From positions 1-12,494 of the forward strand of contig JAICKT010000093.1 in NCBI GenBank assembly GCA_025927795.1: 12,494 nucleotides of DNA, given 5' to 3'. Made by a program: the position numbers and the translations under genes. Under the pieces are notes generated by a model. It saw only the letters and a program-made list of their open reading frames with translations, made no database searches and had not been told where the DNA came from. Of the stretch, positions 5,776 through 12,494 are shown one piece after another (position 1 is the first letter of the stretch; each line of letters opens with the position of its first letter). The DNA is from Parafilimonas sp. (GTDB lineage Bacteria > Bacteroidota > Bacteroidia > Chitinophagales > Chitinophagaceae).

Positions 5776-6921
5776 TTACGGATGAGGATGATTGTTCAAG
5801 ATTACTTTCATCACCTGGCCGTCGCCTGCTGCACCGCCATATCCCCAATTTGACACATAAAGATTTCCATCCGGCCCCATAGTCATTGCTGTGGGAGCAG
5901 AGAGCCCTTTTGCAATCACATCCCTTGAACCGTTATGATTAATCCTTATGATTCTCCCCGGACCGGGTGCGGGAAATTCATTGGTTACGGTATTTTCCAA
6001 TACATAAAAGCGGCCTGTCTTGTCGATTACCAATCCTTGTATAGTCGTAAAACCTTTTGCGAAGATGTCTATGTGCCCATCAGGTGTAATCTTATAAATG
6101 TTTGAACTGCCATCAACAATGGGGAAAGTTCCAAGATTACCAACATAAAAATTACCATGATAGTAGTCTATTGCTGTAGGAACAATATGACCTTGGCTTG
6201 CAGAAATATCAACCACTCTCCTGACAGTTCCGCCGGTCGTTGTTTTTAATAACTGGCCCTGATTAGCTTCTACTACATAGAAACCATTATCGACGATCAT
6301 CATACTGTAAAGATCACCCTCAGGTTCAAAATCTCCCCCGCGGTTTACAACGGGGTGTGCCACCTGCCAGGTTCCAATATCTGCAGTTACCGTATGAGTT
6401 CCATCTGGTTTAACTCTTACAATGCCACTGGGAAATTCTGTAACTCCATGTGAACATCCTGCAAAAAGCAACGCGTAAAGTCTGTTGTCAATAAAGGCAA
6501 CATCCGCCACACCCAGAATAAAACTGCCGTCATTGTTCACTACTGTAGGAAGGTTTTCAGTAACTGTAGTTCGTACACCCCTGGAATTTACCCTTGATAT
6601 TCGTCCGCCTGTTGGACTTCCACGAAAGGGGCCGCCACCGTCCGGTGACACCTGTAGCTCCGGGCATATGTCTATAGTATAGTTTGTTCCTCCTAAACCG
6701 GCTTCTGCTACATACAAATTACCATCCGGTCCGAACTTCAATCCACGTGGATTATTAAAACCTTTTGCAAATAATTTAACCGGAACAATACATAGATTTT
6801 CTGCATCAGCTTTTGCTGAGAGGGATTTATCGCCCAAATTTTGTTGTTCTTTTTGGCATGATCCAAAAAGCAGAACAAGCATGATGATTGCTCCTAGTTT
6901 TGAGAAATTTTTTGTTTTCAT
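5776..6921 (-). CDS. ScyD/ScyE-family beta-propeller lipoprotein
   Basis: This 381-residue lipoprotein starts with a type II signal peptide: a charged MKTKNFSK, a hydrophobic core, and the lipobox LLFGSC with Cys22 as the lipidated residue. The following QKEQQ resembles the K-acidic export signal described for surface lipoproteins in Capnocytophaga, so outer-face anchoring is plausible. The mature part is a six-bladed-type propeller with NHL/SMP-30-like repeats: NNPRGLKFGPDGNLYVAE (56-73), GDLYSMMIVDNGFYVVEANQ, PTAIDYYHGNFYVGNLG, IQGLVIDKTGRFYVLEN, and SAPTAMTMGPDGNLYVSNWG close to the end. This pattern belongs to the ScyD/ScyE family, named after scytonemin-cluster proteins of cyanobacteria. 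The catalytic role is unknown and binding is equally possible. The gene is noticeably richer in GC than its neighbours (about 50% in sampled stretches against about 33% in the kinase), which may reflect transfer. It lies 384 bp downstream of the response regulator on the same strand. Confidence 0.85.
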   Translation of the reverse strand: MKTKNFSKLGAIIMLVLLFGSCQKEQQNLGDKSLSAKADAENLCIVPVKLFAKGFNNPRGLKFGPDGNLYVAEAGLGGTNYTIDICPELQVSPDGGGPFRGSPTGGRISRVNSRGVRTTVTENLPTVVNNDGSFILGVADVAFIDNRLYALLFAGCSHGVTEFPSGIVRVKPDGTHTVTADIGTWQVAHPVVNRGGDFEPEGDLYSMMIVDNGFYVVEANQGQLLKTTTGGTVRRVVDISASQGHIVPTAIDYYHGNFYVGNLGTFPIVDGSSNIYKITPDGHIDIFAKGFTTIQGLVIDKTGRFYVLENTVTNEFPAPGPGRIIRINHNGSRDVIAKGLSAPTAMTMGPDGNLYVSNWGYGGAAGDGQVMKVILNNHPHP

Positions 6922-7305
6922 AAATAACTTTTTAAAATGATTTAATAATTAATTCAGATACTTCTAAAACCTAATTCTGTAATTGAAAAGAATACGTTCT
7001 ATAAGGTTTATTTTTAAATACCATTTGTTTTCAAGTGGTTCTTCTTCCATCATAATCACCAAATAATGACTTGATTTAAATGATGCGCAAAAAATTTTAT
7101 ATAAGTAAAAATATACTTGAAAAGAAAGTCGCACAATCGCCAATTATGGTTAGATGACTGCAGTTAATGTCAAGGATAATTTTGTATAAACTATTTGCAG
7201 AATGCCCATCACACTTTACGTGACTGTAAATAATTGATTGCAGGAATTATTTACACTAAAAAATAATGTGGATATAAGTTAATATCTTTTGAAACAACTA
7301 AAAAT
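6922..7305. other. Intergenic region between response regulator and lipoprotein gene
   Basis: These 384 bp hold no convincing reading frame on either strand. They contain an 8-bp stem with one G-U pair and a 4-nt loop at 7020-7039, which would lie in the lipoprotein mRNA leader, and the 11-bp inverted repeat at 7225-7255. They are likely to contain the lipoprotein promoter, but no exact match to TAnnTTTG was found on the minus strand. If the response regulator acts locally, this is the natural place for its operator. Confidence 0.5.
7225..7255. repeat. Inverted repeat after the response regulator
   Basis: TGTAAATAATT (7225-7235) and AATTATTTACA (7245-7255) are perfect 11-bp complementary arms around a 9-nt spacer. 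The repeat lies 50 bp past the response-regulator stop and about 300 bp before the lipoprotein start on the minus strand. No U-tract follows on the minus strand, so a simple terminator is doubtful. A protein-binding dyad or an RNA end structure are both possible. Confidence 0.4.
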
Positions 7306-7944
7306 TTAAATTATTTTTTTCCGGATAGCTTTACTGATAGCTTCACCCATACTGGCCACATGCAGTTTACGGTAAATTGATTTAATGTGAGAGTGTGCAG
7401 TATCGTAACGCATTTTTAATTTGTCAGCAATCATTTTATAGCTCAAGCCATCAGCTAATAAGCGTAGTACTTCTGTTTCTTTTGTGGTAAGATTATACTC
7501 ATCTGGTGAAACAGTTTTGTTTTGCAATTGAAACTGCTGAATTATTTTTTTAGCAATGCTTGGGGTCATAGGCGTGCCACCTTTATACGCATCTTTTACT
7601 GCTTCAATTATGGTAAGGGGAGGTGAATCTTTTGTAATATAGCCGCTGGCACCTGCCAGAATGGAGCTAAATACAAGCTCTTCATCTTCAAAAATGGTTT
7701 GCATTATTATAATAATACCGGCATTAAATTTTTTTATCTGCCGCACTGCTTCTACGCCACTTATACCAGGCATCTCAATATCCATCAGCACAACGTCGGG
7801 TTCACTTATAATAAGTGCCTCTTTTAAGTTGTTCGCGTTTTCATAAAGGCCGGTTACTTCTATTTCATTATTGCCATGTAACAATACGTTCAATGAATTC
7901 AGGATATTTTTATTATCATCAAATATGCAGACTCTTATGGGCAT
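7306..7944 (-). CDS. NarL/FixJ-type response regulator (REC + LuxR HTH)
   Basis: This 212-residue cytoplasmic transcription regulator has a receiver domain at about 3-120 with the acidic pocket Asp9/Asp10, the phospho-acceptor Asp55 in VVLMDIEMPG, the switch Thr83, and Lys105 in GYITKDSPP. A LuxR-type helix-turn-helix lies at about 150-206, with LTTKETEVLRLLADGLSYKM leading to IADKLKMRYDTAHSHIKSIY. All key residues are intact, so it should be phosphorylated and bind DNA as a dimer. It begins 60 bp after the histidine kinase stop on the same strand, which makes it the obvious partner of that kinase (HisKA_3-type kinases pair with NarL-type regulators). Upstream of its ATG is a tandem GTGCAGTAA-type repeat. 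Target genes are unknown; the adjacent lipoprotein and glycoside hydrolase genes are candidates only by position. Confidence 0.95.
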   Translation of the reverse strand: MPIRVCIFDDNKNILNSLNVLLHGNNEIEVTGLYENANNLKEALIISEPDVVLMDIEMPGISGVEAVRQIKKFNAGIIIIMQTIFEDEELVFSSILAGASGYITKDSPPLTIIEAVKDAYKGGTPMTPSIAKKIIQQFQLQNKTVSPDEYNLTTKETEVLRLLADGLSYKMIADKLKMRYDTAHSHIKSIYRKLHVASMGEAISKAIRKKII

Positions 7945-7961
7945 TACACTTATGTTTTTAC

Positions 7962-7981
7962 GTGCAGTAATTGTGCAGTAA
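7962..7981. repeat. Short tandem repeat in the kinase-regulator spacer
   Basis: The 9-mer GTGCAGTAA occurs at 7962-7970 and again at 7973-7981, separated by TT (an 11-bp period, about one helical turn). It lies 18-37 bp upstream of the response-regulator ATG, inside the 60-bp spacer after the kinase stop. It could be a protein site or chance; nothing else supports a function. Confidence 0.3.
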
Positions 7982-8004
7982 GTTAATTTGATTAAGACAT
8001 TTTA

Positions 8005-11000
8005 TTAATCGCCAATATTGGTTAGCGGAACCTCTAACATTATTTCTGTTCCTCTTTGCTGCACAGAATTAAAATCAATTTTGCCATTCACCTCCTTTGC
8101 TCTTTGTTGCATGTTGTTTAACCCATTGCCTGTTGATGGGTTATTTTTATCAAACCCTTCGCCATCGTCTTTTATGGAAATATGCAATGTGTCAGATTTT
8201 TTTTCAAATTGTATAACTAAGTTTTTTGCGGCTGCATATTTTAAACTGTTGTTTACTGCTTCTTTAATAATTAAATAAATAGCTTTTCTTTTTTCTACAC
8301 TAAGATCAAGGTTTTCGAGGGAGGTTGCTGTTTTTACCTCAAAATGAATATTATTTGTTCTGCATAAAGGCAAAGCGTAATTAGTAATGCGTTGTATTAT
8401 TTTTTGAAGATTATCATTGTGTGGATTTATTAACCAAACAGCCTCATTTAATTCAGCTAATATTTCCCGGCTGGTCTCACCTATTTTTTCTAAAATATTT
8501 TTAGAATCATGTGTATCTCCGCTTTCGTTTTTTTGTATTGCTGCCTGGCTAAAAATGGAAATGCTGCTAAGAGTGGCACCAATATCGTCGTGCAGTTCAC
8601 GGCTTATGCGCAAACGCTCATATAATAATGCCTGCCTGCTTTCTATTTCAAGTTCTAACGCTTTATGTCGTTGCAACACTATCTCGTTCTGCATGCGTAT
8701 TTTACTTATGTGATAGTGGAACAATGCATAGATAACTCCTGCAAATGATAAAGCGAATAATGTATAAGCCCACCACGTGCGCCACCATGGAGAGTGAATA
8801 ATGATAGTAATGTATGTACCCTTCTCATTCCAAAGCCCTTCGTTGTTTGTTCCCTTTACTCTAAAAGTATATGTACCCGGATTAATATTGGTATAGCCCA
8901 CATAGTGCCTCGATCCGCTATATATCCAATCTCTATCAACTCCTTCCAGTTTATAAGCATATTGATTCTTAGCCGGGCTATAATAACTCAAAGAAGAAAA
9001 TTCAAACGAGAAGTAATTTTGATTGTAATCCAAAACAATTTCTTTCGATTCATTAGCACCTTTTACCAGTTTATCGAACAGTTTGAACTGGGTAATAACT
9101 ATAGGTGCGATGTAACTATTTGCTTTAAATTGATGAGGATCGAAAAAATTAAATCCATTATTGCCTCCGAAATATAAAGTACCATCCTTACCCTTAAAAC
9201 AGGCGCCCTTATCCATGTCGCCACCACCACCTGCAGAAAAAATATTGCCTTGCAATCCATCTTTATAATCGTAATTCGTAAAAGTTTTTGCAACAGGATC
9301 AAAACGTGACAGACCGTTGCCAGTACCTAACCAAAGATTGCCTTCATTGTCGTTTAAAATTGAATACACCGTATTGTTTGGTAGCCCGTTCTTATTAGTA
9401 AAGGTTGTAAATTTCTCCTTTTGATAATCGAAATAACATAAGCCTCCTGATAAAGTTCCAAGCCAAAGATTCCCTTTTGAATCTTCGAAGAAACTATTTA
9501 CAACATTGGAACTGATGCTGGCAGAATCCCGTTCATAATGTTTATAGTGAGTGAAGTGACCAGTTTGCTTGTTAAATTTATCTGTTGCTATACTGCCATA
9601 GCCAACCCATATATTATCCTTTGAATCGGCAAAGATGGTTCGTGCGGTGTAATCACTAATGCCATTTGTATCGGCGGTACTGTAATAATAATGTTTAAAT
9701 TCACCAGTTTTTTCATTGAATTGTTTAATGCCGTTTCCTGTTCCTAACCAAAGAAATCCCTGTTGGTCTTCAGTAACAGAATAAATAAATCGCTGATGTG
9801 GATCCTTATAGTCTGCCGCATTGGTATTGTAATGAGTAAATTCGCCTGTTTGCTTATTTAATTTAGATAATACATTTCCGTTGCAAATCCAAAGATATTG
9901 ATGCTGGTCTTCTAAAATCGCTTGAACAGCATCATACCTAAGTGTTTTTGGATTGTTAGGATTGTGCCTGAAATGAGTAAATTGATCAGTTTTTCGGTCC
10001 CAGCGATTCAATCCTCCTCTGTAGGTGCCTATCCAAACAACACCGGATGCATCTTCTAATATGCTGGTAACTTCATTACTGCTTAAAGAATTTACATTGT
10101 TTGGGTTGTTGCGCTTAAGCCCGAAAACTTTATGATTCAAGTTCGCCTTATTAAGTTTTCCATGCCACGAACCCGCCCATAAAACGCCAGCTTTGTCTAT
10201 TTCCAGGGCAAGAATGAAATTAGTGCTTAAACTGGAGGCATCGCCGGGGTCATGAGAATAAGAAGTAAAAACAGTACGGTTTATGTTAAGCTTATTCAAT
10301 CCCTTGTCTGTACTTATCCATAAATTATCTTCTTTGTCCTCTTTAATAGCTCTTCCCTCCCAAAACGCAAGGTTGTTACTGCTGATTGAATGAACATTTT
10401 TGGGATCATGTTGAAAACATTTAAACATACCTGTTTTTGGGTCAAAACTGTTTAACCCATTATTGGTTGCAACCCAAATAATACCGGCCTTGTCCTTGAT
10501 AACGGCTCCCACAATATTGCTGCTTAAGCTATGCGGGTTGCCTGGGTCATGCTGATAATGAATAATATTAACCCGTGGAGGTTGACCTGCATTTTGTTTA
10601 GTTAAATACAACTTGTGTAAGCCAGAATTGTTTCCCAGCCATAAGGTATCGGTCCGGTCTCTGTAAATACAGGTTATATCATCGTGAAGGACGGCATGCT
10701 CGACGGACAATTGGAGAAAACCTAAATCAAAATTTTCTTCCAAAAATTTTCCCGTTTCCCTGTCGAAGCGGCACAAGCCACCTGAATGGTTTCCTACCCA
10801 GATCATTCCATCGCTATCTTCGTTAATAGCAGAAATATTTGGGTCTGAGAATTTAGCGTTTGGTAAAGGCTTATAGCGGGTAAATTTTTCAGTGGATGTT
10901 TCGAACTTACATAAACCTTCCGCAGTTCCCAACCAGATGGTACCATATTTATCTTCGTAAATGGTATATATACTATTTTGTGAAAGAGAGTTGGAATCAA

Positions 11001-11232
11001 AAGGATCAAATTGGTATTTGGTAAAAGTATAGCCATCATATTTATTTAAACCCGCGGATGTACCAAACCAGAGGTATCCTTTACTGTCCTGCAATATCAT
11101 TGATATATTATCGCTTGAAAGCCCATCTTCTATTCCTAAATGTTCAAAACGTAAGCTTTCGTTTTGGGCGTTACTGCCCCAGCCAAAAAGTAAAAACAAG
11201 ATAGGTATTGTTGTTTTATAAATAATTTTCAT
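8005..11232 (-). CDS. Propeller-sensor histidine kinase (Reg_prop, Y_Y_Y, HisKA_3, HATPase_c)
   Basis: This 1075-residue inner-membrane sensor starts with a signal sequence (about 1-23, ending WGSNAQ). Residues about 24-700 form a periplasmic sensor of 14 recognisable Reg_prop blades, each with a core such as YLWFGTSAGLNKYDG, IIWVATNNGLNSFDP or NLWLGTGNGLSRFDP; this suggests two seven-bladed propellers. A Y_Y_Y domain follows (about 748-812, with YAYKLEGVDRDW and INPGTYTFRVKGTNNEGLW), then one transmembrane helix at about 820-840. A short coiled coil leads to the HisKA_3 H-box RISRELHDDIGATLS with phospho-acceptor His881. The ATPase has its N-box at EAVNNSLKY (Asn994, Asn995), the G1 motif DDGEGFD (1022-1028) and GNGLNNM. 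There is no fused receiver or AraC domain, so it is a classical kinase rather than a hybrid two-component protein. Output goes through the response regulator 60 bp downstream. Ligand unknown; relatives commonly sense glycans or other nutrients. Confidence 0.95.
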   Translation of the reverse strand: MKIIYKTTIPILFLLFGWGSNAQNESLRFEHLGIEDGLSSDNISMILQDSKGYLWFGTSAGLNKYDGYTFTKYQFDPFDSNSLSQNSIYTIYEDKYGTIWLGTAEGLCKFETSTEKFTRYKPLPNAKFSDPNISAINEDSDGMIWVGNHSGGLCRFDRETGKFLEENFDLGFLQLSVEHAVLHDDITCIYRDRTDTLWLGNNSGLHKLYLTKQNAGQPPRVNIIHYQHDPGNPHSLSSNIVGAVIKDKAGIIWVATNNGLNSFDPKTGMFKCFQHDPKNVHSISSNNLAFWEGRAIKEDKEDNLWISTDKGLNKLNINRTVFTSYSHDPGDASSLSTNFILALEIDKAGVLWAGSWHGKLNKANLNHKVFGLKRNNPNNVNSLSSNEVTSILEDASGVVWIGTYRGGLNRWDRKTDQFTHFRHNPNNPKTLRYDAVQAILEDQHQYLWICNGNVLSKLNKQTGEFTHYNTNAADYKDPHQRFIYSVTEDQQGFLWLGTGNGIKQFNEKTGEFKHYYYSTADTNGISDYTARTIFADSKDNIWVGYGSIATDKFNKQTGHFTHYKHYERDSASISSNVVNSFFEDSKGNLWLGTLSGGLCYFDYQKEKFTTFTNKNGLPNNTVYSILNDNEGNLWLGTGNGLSRFDPVAKTFTNYDYKDGLQGNIFSAGGGGDMDKGACFKGKDGTLYFGGNNGFNFFDPHQFKANSYIAPIVITQFKLFDKLVKGANESKEIVLDYNQNYFSFEFSSLSYYSPAKNQYAYKLEGVDRDWIYSGSRHYVGYTNINPGTYTFRVKGTNNEGLWNEKGTYITIIIHSPWWRTWWAYTLFALSFAGVIYALFHYHISKIRMQNEIVLQRHKALELEIESRQALLYERLRISRELHDDIGATLSSISIFSQAAIQKNESGDTHDSKNILEKIGETSREILAELNEAVWLINPHNDNLQKIIQRITNYALPLCRTNNIHFEVKTATSLENLDLSVEKRKAIYLIIKEAVNNSLKYAAAKNLVIQFEKKSDTLHISIKDDGEGFDKNNPSTGNGLNNMQQRAKEVNGKIDFNSVQQRGTEIMLEVPLTNIGD

Positions 11233-11268
11233 TTAGTTTTCTTATAAATAAATCTATAGTACCACTCT

Positions 11269-11426
11269 TCATATAGTTTTAAGACCATGCCACAACTTGC
11301 CTTTATCGGCGAAAATCTTAAGTGAAGAAAAGCGATCGAATGTAATAGTGTCTTGCGCCGGGGTGGGTAAGTTTCCGCAGGCAGAATCAATAGTGCAAAC
11401 ACAAAAAAATGAAAATGAATTTTCAT
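11269..11426 (-). pseudogene. Possible short lipoprotein remnant with a frameshift, upstream of the kinase
   Basis: From the ATG at 11426 the frame gives MKIHFHFFVFALLI, a good signal-peptide start, and then reads into unlikely proline/arginine-rich sequence that continues to 11229, overlapping the kinase ATG by 4 bp. In the neighbouring frame the sequence continues as SACGNLPTPAQDTITF, then DRFSSLKIFADKGKLWHGL, then KTI and a stop at 11271-11269. One extra T near 11384/11385 would join the two frames into a 52-residue protein with a lipobox ending in S-A-C. This suggests a frameshifted small lipoprotein or the cut-off start of a larger one. I recognise no family. Alternatively the unshifted 65-75-residue frame, which ends in an ATGA overlap with the kinase, is the real product, or neither is coding. 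Confidence 0.35.
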
Positions 11427-11659
11427 AATAATTGCGTTAGGTGTGTTCAATTGCAATTCTTGTCTTTTTTTATTTGATCCATTTAGCAGTATTATCGCGG
11501 AAAAAATAATAATACAATTTAAAAAAAATTGATGAGATAAAGGAATATAAAGTTTTTTGTTGTTTCCTTTCTGCCTTATACAGCAATATATTTATTTACT
11601 TAAGCTTACTATAAATTTTTTAGCTTGCGATTTTCCTCAGGTTAGTTAATAATGAAACA
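11427..11659. other. AT-rich divergent promoter region
   Basis: This stretch lies between the minus-strand kinase unit and the plus-strand glycoside hydrolase gene. It is extremely AT-rich, with A-tracts around 11503-11530, and should contain both promoters. I found no exact TAnnTTTG box in either direction and no significant palindrome or reading frame. Confidence 0.5.
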
Positions 11660-12494
11660 ATGAAAAGAACGATTGTTTTGTTTGGAATGTTTTTTTTGTT
11701 TGCGATTACTGCATCTTCACAAAAATATAAAGGCGGAATCGATTCGATGATTCTTCCTAACATAGGTCAATCGCACTATATAAATGAATACGATTTAGAT
11801 ACACCTGTTGATACTGCAGCATGGATAAAAGAAAAACCGGGAATGCATGTTGCGTTTGGTTCAGAAGATGAACTTTATTTCAGAACGGAAGTGCCTGCAA
11901 TAAACAATGAAACAACAGAATGGAATGCAACCGGATGGAAAGGTGAAAGATTAAATGCGCAGATTGTAGTTTGGTCTCCCGATACTTTGCGGCAGGTTCG
12001 CTTTACGATAAGTGATCTTAAAAATGAAAAAGGGAAATTATTAAGCAGAGAAAACATCCAGTTGAATAAAATTGCTTATGTGCTCGCCAATTTTCCCTAT
12101 GGTTCAAATGAACCGAATTGCGGTGAATCTCCATATAAAAATGGTTTTTTAATGCCGGATAGATTTGAGTCATTCAATCGTTTTGATGTGCCTGGTAAAA
12201 CGGTAAGACCTGTTTGGTTGAGTTTAAATATTCCACAAGATGCGGATGCAGGAATATATATGGGAACGATTGAAGTAAATGATACAAAACAGCACATCAC
12301 TTTAAATATAAAAATTATTGTGCAAAATCAATTGTTACCAAAACCACACGACTGGCATTACAGGCTTGATCTTTGGCAAAACCCATGGGTGATTGCTGAT
12401 TATTATCATGTACAACCCTGGAGCAAAGAACATATTGCTTTGTTGAAAAAACATTTGCAGTTATATGCTAATGCCGGCGGCACTTATATTACAA
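11660..12494 (+). CDS. Secreted GH123/DUF4091-like glycoside hydrolase, N-terminal part
   Basis: The frame opens at the ATG at 11660 and runs off the window with no stop, giving 278 residues. The N-terminus MKRTIVLFGMFFLFAITASS is a Sec signal peptide, with probable cleavage just before or after the following Gln. Residues about 40-230 look like the beta-sandwich N-terminal domain of these enzymes (WNATGWKGERLNAQIVVWS, FTISDLKNEKGKLL, PVWLSLNIPQDADAGIYMGT). The stretch from about 240 (DWHYRLDLWQNPWVIADYYH, then VQPWSKEHIALLKKHLQLYA and NAGGTYIT) is the start of the GH123/DUF4091 barrel, where 'LDLWQNP...A.yy.v.pWS..H' is highly typical. GH123 enzymes release N-acetylgalactosamine with substrate-assisted catalysis; the acid/base residues lie beyond the window, so activity cannot be checked. 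The earlier ATG at 11652 is out of frame and hits a stop immediately. The gene is divergent from the propeller kinase. Confidence 0.8.
   Translation, partial: MKRTIVLFGMFFLFAITASSQKYKGGIDSMILPNIGQSHYINEYDLDTPVDTAAWIKEKPGMHVAFGSEDELYFRTEVPAINNETTEWNATGWKGERLNAQIVVWSPDTLRQVRFTISDLKNEKGKLLSRENIQLNKIAYVLANFPYGSNEPNCGESPYKNGFLMPDRFESFNRFDVPGKTVRPVWLSLNIPQDADAGIYMGTIEVNDTKQHITLNIKIIVQNQLLPKPHDWHYRLDLWQNPWVIADYYHVQPWSKEHIALLKKHLQLYANAGGTYIT

Noticed and set aside
7136..8025. A 19-bp near-repeat (AATCGCCAAT..GGTTAG) at the end of the kinase gene and again about 870 bp away in the intergenic region, suggesting a duplicated kinase 3' end.
   Set aside because: Only 17 of 19 bases match, the flanks do not align, and the second copy does not sit in a reading frame resembling a kinase end. 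This level of match is expected by chance in AT-rich DNA.
8018..10990. Open frames of 60-130 codons on the plus strand opposite the kinase, and a few others in alternative frames on its own strand.
   Set aside because: All lie inside the strongly supported 1075-codon kinase, lack recognisable motifs and have low-complexity Ser/Ile-rich or Cys-rich translations typical of antisense shadows.
9301..11100. Many similar ~150-200 bp blocks that look like tandem DNA repeats or a CRISPR-like pattern.
   Set aside because: The similarity is at protein level only: these are the propeller blades of the kinase (W-[FLIV]-G-T..GL cores). The DNA between cores is not conserved.
11875..12300. Minus-strand frames opposite the GH123-like gene.
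   Set aside because: They are shadows of a clear plus-strand coding region that begins at 11660 and runs off the window.

Overview
The window looks like a Bacteroidota chromosome fragment, probably from the Chitinophagaceae or a related family. The evidence is a low GC content, few Shine-Dalgarno sites, a plant-type/Bacteroidota-style 4-alpha-glucanotransferase end, a 'regulator propeller' histidine kinase, a Bacteroidota-style lipoprotein with a CQKE sequence after the lipobox, and a palindromic intergenic element of a kind I recall from this phylum. I see no rRNA, tRNA, CRISPR array, insertion sequence or phage gene.

Layout, left to right. The 3' end of a malQ-like gene (1-282, +) is closed by a textbook rho-independent terminator at 310-347. 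An aldo/keto reductase follows (364-1377, +). Converging on it with 3 bp between stop codons is a minus-strand toxin-antitoxin pair: an intact antitoxin (1670-1894) and a RelE/ParE-type toxin (1381-1685) that is broken by a one-base frameshift in an A-run. Next is an enolase-superfamily dipeptide epimerase (1964-3007, +, TTG start). It converges on an exported ADP-ribosylglycohydrolase-like protein (3162-4676, -), and a 79-bp imperfect palindrome lies between them. Two small plus-strand genes follow: a DUF2784-like membrane protein (4806-5207) and a DUF2158/YodC-like 64-residue protein (5313-5507).

The right half is mostly minus strand. A 1075-residue sensor kinase with 14 recognisable propeller blades (8005-11232) is followed by a NarL/LuxR-type response regulator (7306-7944), and 384 bp later by a ScyD/ScyE-type propeller lipoprotein (5776-6921) that is visibly richer in GC than its neighbours. 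Just upstream of the kinase is a possible frameshifted short lipoprotein (11269-11426). Diverging from the kinase is the 5' part of a secreted GH123/DUF4091-like glycoside hydrolase (11660 to the window end, +).

How the genes may work together. The kinase has a periplasmic ligand-binding architecture typical of Bacteroidota glycan and nutrient sensing, it sits next to a secreted glycoside hydrolase, and it has its own DNA-binding partner. A local sensor-regulator unit controlling nearby secreted or surface proteins is plausible but is inference. The left half reads as unrelated metabolic housekeeping genes. The features most worth a second look are the disabled toxin next to its intact antitoxin, the exported ADP-ribosylglycohydrolase homologue with altered metal-site motifs, the palindromic element, and the small frameshifted lipoprotein-like reading frame. 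I found no convincing evidence of a wholly new system.
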